Source of the DNA: Myotis daubentonii
Taxonomy: Eukaryota > Chordata > Mammalia > Chiroptera > Vespertilionidae
Assembly (NCBI RefSeq): GCF_963259705.1
Contig: NC_081848.1
Location: 50,119,408-50,183,407, forward strand
Reading direction: 5' to 3'
DNA: 64,000 nucleotides
In this document: positions 60,513-64,000 of the stretch, in pieces
Layout of the letters: each line of letters opens with the position of its first letter
Position numbering within the stretch: position 1 is the first letter of the stretch
The notes under the pieces: model-generated
Databases searched by the model: none
Seen by the model: only the letters and a program-made list of their open reading frames with translations
Told to the model about the DNA's origin: nothing
Translations under genes and position numbers: made by a program

Positions 60513-61554
60513 CTAGAGACCCAGTGCACAAAAATTTGTGCACTCGGTGGGGAGGTCCCTCAGCCCGGCCTGTGCCCTCTCACAGTCTGGGACCCCTCGG
60601 GGGATGACCATCTGCTGGCTTAGGCCTGCTCCCCGGAGGATTGGGTCTAAGCTGGCAATCAGACATCCCTCTGGCAGCCCGGCAGCCCTCGGGGGATGTC
60701 CACTTGCCAGCGGGGAGCAGACCTAAGCTGCAGTCGGACATCCTTAGCGCTGCTGAGGAGGCAGGAGAGGCTCCCACCACCACCACTGTACTGGCAGCCA
60801 TCAGCCTGGCTTGTGGCTGACCAGAGCTCCCCCATGTGGGAGCTCACTGACCACCAGAGGGCAGCTCCTGCATTGAGCATCTGCCCCCTGGTGGTCAGTG
60901 TGTGTCATAGTGACCAGTCACTCCCAATCTTTCTGCTGTCAGTTTGCATATTACCCTTTTACTATATAGGATATTGGCCTGGTGCATGGGTGGGGGCCGG
61001 CTGGTTTGCCCTGAAGGGTGTCCCAGATCAGGGTGGGGGTCCCACTTGGGTGCCTGGCCAGCCTGGGTGAGGGGCTGATGGCTGTTTGCAGCTGGTCACA
61101 CCCCCTTCAGGGTGGGGGTCCCCACTGGGGTGCCTGGCCAGTCTGGATGAGGGGCTGAGGGTTTTCAGGCTGGCCAAGCCCTCCGGTGACTGAAGCTCCA
61201 AGCCTCTCCTTTTTTTCTTTTTCTTTTTTATTCTGGGATTTATTTACCTTCTATAATTGAAACTTTGTTGCCACTCCAGCTCCGAGGCCACGGCCTGCTG
61301 AAAGCAGGTATCTGGGGTTTGTTTAGCTTCTATAATTGAAACTATGTTGCTTTCGCAGCTCAGAGCTGGGCTGCGGCAGGTGGGGAAGCTTGGCTTCCTC
61401 CATCACTGGAGCAAGCAAACCTTCTGCTCGCTTCAGCTGTGTGGCTGCTGGCTGCCATCTTTGTTGGCAGTTAATTTGCATATCTCGCTGATTAGCCAAA
61501 GGGAAGCGTAGTGAGGTACAGTTAATTTCAATCTTTGTCTATTATTAGATAGGA
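60513..61554 (-). mobile_element. Composite HeliBat-type Helitron (1042 bp)
   Basis: On the minus strand it starts TCCTATCTAATAATAGAC and ends ...gtctCTAG, between A and T. The 3' hairpin gtgcacaaaaatttgtgcac lies at 60524-60543 (plus). Near 60973 there is an internal second 5' start (plus-strand reverse, ttttactatataggat) preceded by a caccaggcc end. The left arm matches that of the copy at 55.1 kb; the right arm shares only its last roughly 130 bp with it. No Rep/helicase ORF. Confidence 0.9.
60845..60900. promoter_or_regulatory. Inverted pair of CTCF-like motifs in the Helitron
   Basis: A 20-bp arm (60845-60864) is repeated in inverted orientation at 60881-60900 with one mismatch and a 16-bp spacer. 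Each arm contains a full match to the CTCF core: ccaccagagggcag at 60851-60864 on the plus strand and ccaccagggggcag on the minus strand (60881-60894). Motif match only; occupancy is unknown. Confidence 0.6.
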
Positions 61555-63269
61555 TGATCATGTTTTATATAGTATAGATAGAACACTTCATAGTGTGCAA
61601 AGCTCTTAAATTGATTTCTTGTTATCTTTATTGTTAAAATAATGACTATAATATTGAGATAACAAAGTATGAGAATGAATTAACTTTTTTGGTCCACATA
61701 AACATTTTTAATCTTAAAACATTATAGGGTAATGATATCTGGCTTGCCTACAGCACTTGATTGCTGTGTGCATTTAACAGGGTAATTGTAGGGAAAGATT
61801 TTTGAAAATATGTATGAAAGGCATTGCCATTGTTACTTAAAGGATAGAAGAGCCACAGATGAACCTAGTCCAGGGACTAAGACATCCCCGATACTGGTGA
61901 CTATGAAGTTTGTAAAGTCTATTCCTCCCACTGTGTCCATACCTTCTTGCTTCCTTCATCCCTGAGGCCCTGTGCAATGGCCTCTGGCATTTTCCCAGGG
62001 CAGGCCATGCAGAGATCCTAGATACTCCATGGCTATGAAAGAAGACTTTAGAGAGGGGATGAAAACTGGCAGATTAGGACAATAGAAAGATGTCACCGAT
62101 TTAAAATAAAGCCACTCTTTGAGGTATTGAGAAATCTCAAATGCAAATTTCTGCTTCATTAAGCTATTAGATAAGGATACCCGGATGAAGAGAAGCTTTA
62201 ACAATTCCTTGGTGACTACAAGGCCAAACGTGGAGCAAGTCGGCTGGACTTCCTCCTGTCCTGGACGTTGCTCAGCTTTATAGGGTGTCGGGGCAGAATC
62301 ACTCACAGGGAGCTGTCCCCCACCCAGTCAGACTTATGGTGAGGCTAGGCAAGAGTGGCAAGGCTGGCACTGGGGCTTGGGTAACGTGGGTGAGCCAGAA
62401 TAAAGAGAATTATCCAGCAGATGGTAAAAGGTCAGTCAGCCTGGAGGGTGAAAAGCTGTGTGAGAGGCATTATAATAACAGACCATATTCTAAAGAGACA
62501 GATGAAAATAAATGTTTGAAGGTAGAGACTCTAAAATGCCGAGAACCCATAAGGGAGTAAAGCACAGATATCCAAAGAGTCAGTGACTTGCAGATATGCC
62601 CAATGGGTGTCCAACAGAGTGTCCTGTCTGGTCACTCTCTTCTCTGTGATACAGTCCAAAGAGCTCAGTCCAGTCAAGATCCATCTACATCTTGGGCAAG
62701 ATGGGGAGGAGGAGTCTCTTTCATCTGAATGCCTGTTCTGGACACCTGGTAGGCCACTGGCTCAGTCATGATGCCAGGCTTTCTCTCCCCCTCCTACCTC
62801 TATGGTTTCCATTCCAGAAAACTGGAGACAACTGTTGTTTATATTAAAAAATTTAATTTCAAGGAATTATAAATAGGCTAGGTTTCCAGATCAGTTTTCC
62901 TTTGTCAATTCCACATAATGAAGGAGTGGTCTCTTTCAATATCTGAAGTTTAACAAGTTTTACATTTCCCAAAGAAATCTTTAGATATGTATGTGCATCT
63001 TTTGTCTTATTGAACAGAGTATACAGAATATAATTTAGACTTTTCTTTATGACGTGGGACTGTTAATAAGATCAACAATTACGCTGTAAACCTGGGGATC
63101 TGTCTGGATGTTTGGTCCTGGAAGAAAGAGATCCAGGCTGCTGTGCTTTTGGTCACTTAGTATCTATTCTGCATTTTATGTTCAAATAACTTGCATGAGT
63201 TGGAATATTTTGTTCCTTAAAAGTGAAGCAGTGCTTGATGGTATAACCACCTGACTTAGTTTTTCATTT

Positions 63270-64000
63270 GTGAGAAAATTTTTTTATTTATGAGAATATT
63301 TTAAACTACAGATTTAACTTCTTTAATGGTTATAGGATAATTTTTGTTTTTATTTCTTCCTGTGTCAGTTTCATAAGCTATATTTTCCTACCAATTTTTT
63401 CATATTGTTATTTATTAGTCTCTCCTCTCCTCTCCTCTCCTCTCCTACCCTCCTCTCCCCTCCACTCCCTTCTCCTCTCCTGCTAAAAGTTTGTCATTTT
63501 GATTAGTTTTTAAAAGAACCAAGCTTTGGCTTTATCCGTCCTTTCTAATATATATTTCTATTTCATTAATTTCTGTTACCTTTTTATTATTTTCATCTAG
63601 TTTTATTCTTATTTTTTCTAACTATTTATATTGTATATTTAGCTCACTAACTTTTAGCTTTTCTTTCTTATACAAGAATGAAATACTATACAATTTCTCT
63701 TAAGTACTAGTTTAACTGCATTTCATATAATGTGATATGTAGTATATTTATCATTCAGTTAAAAATACTTCCAAATTTACAATTTAATTTCTCTTCTTTG
63801 ATGTGTGAGTTATTGAGAAGTGTTTCACAATTTCCAAAAATACTGCTTTGTCTATAATTTTTGGTTATGGACTTTTCATTTAATTCCATTGTGGTTAGAG
63901 AAGATGGTCTACATGATGTTGATCCCTTGACATTTATTAAATCTTGTAGTTGTTAGATGCAGTGTTCTATATGTTCCCATTAGATTCAAACTGTTGTGTT
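63270..64000 (-). repeat. L1 relic (antisense ORF2), runs off the window
   Basis: The plus strand reads ttaacttctttaatggttat, cctgtgtcagtttcataagc, then after a microsatellite aaaagaaccaagctttggct, ctatttcattaatttctgtt and ttaattccattgtggttaga, the order of antisense L1 ORF2. Old copy, with the (TCTCC)n array inside. The right end is not seen. Confidence 0.75.
63419..63482 (+). repeat. (TCTCC)n microsatellite
   Basis: Five pure TCTCC units, then impure copies. It interrupts the antisense L1. Confidence 0.95.

Larger units (their letters stand above)
33333..64000 (-). other. GALNT18: GALNT18 intron upstream of the catalytic exon (partial, over 30 kb)
   Basis: The sequence right of the acceptor at 33333 should contain the preceding exon, which would end in the conserved GGEN-ELGIR-like stretch before WQCGG, but I found none up to 64000. 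Contents are Ves SINEs, L2 and MIR relics, L1 fragments, two composite Helitrons, several hATs and microsatellites. The long AT-rich stretch 52560-53060 and the segment 41910-44900 contain nothing I can identify beyond weak MIR/L2 traces. Confidence 0.7.

Noticed and set aside
1..64000. Defence system, CRISPR array or operon-like gene cluster
   Set aside because: Sequence is a repeat-rich mammalian intron region; no spaced direct repeats and no compact gene arrays are present.

Overview
This window is vertebrate nuclear DNA from a bat, almost certainly a vesper bat (Vespertilionidae). The repeats decide this: eight tRNA-derived Ves SINEs, three HeliBat-type Helitrons (5' TC, 3' hairpin plus CTAG, each inserted between A and T), a full-length non-autonomous SPIN hAT element, and three more young-looking non-autonomous hAT elements. 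That mix of recently active rolling-circle and cut-and-paste DNA transposons with Ves is characteristic of vesper bats. There are no prokaryotic-style genes, operons or CRISPR arrays.

The only protein-coding gene I can support lies on the minus strand. Three exons, at 33147-33332, 25837-25974 and 21262-21357 in transcript order, join in frame into 140 contiguous residues. They run from the end of the GT-A catalytic domain into the start of the C-terminal ricin-type lectin domain of a polypeptide N-acetylgalactosaminyltransferase, best matched (from memory) to GALNT18, a member of the Y subfamily with GALNT8, GALNT9 and GALNT17. Every exon has canonical AG/GT borders, a length divisible by three, and phase 0 at both ends. 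I did not find the exons upstream (right of 33.3 kb) or downstream (left of 21.3 kb), so the window appears to be internal to one large gene.

Region by region: 1-21 kb is intron with old repeats (MER5A, MER20, MIR, L2, MaLR LTRs), one Ves, one short Helitron, and a MaLR LTR at 18.0-18.9 kb that carries both a Tigger-like MITE and SPIN. 21-33 kb holds the three exons, a Ves nested in a MaLR LTR, and old LINE debris. 33-53 kb is intron with more Ves, L2, MIR and microsatellites, an L1 tail inserted in a MaLR LTR, and a 203-bp hAT. 54-60 kb is a nested stack: an old plus-strand L1 broken up by a composite Helitron, a Zaphod-like hAT, two short hATs and a Ves. 60.5-61.6 kb is a second composite Helitron with two inverted CTCF-like motifs. 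From about 63.3 kb to the end is a minus-strand L1 fragment.

The most interesting material is in the transposons. Two Helitrons share the same internal end-to-start junction and the same outer arms but carry different middles, which suggests modular assembly. One of them carries a 47-bp minisatellite of about 13 units, the other the CTCF-like inverted pair. Family names for repeats rest on remembered consensus sequences and were not checked by alignment.
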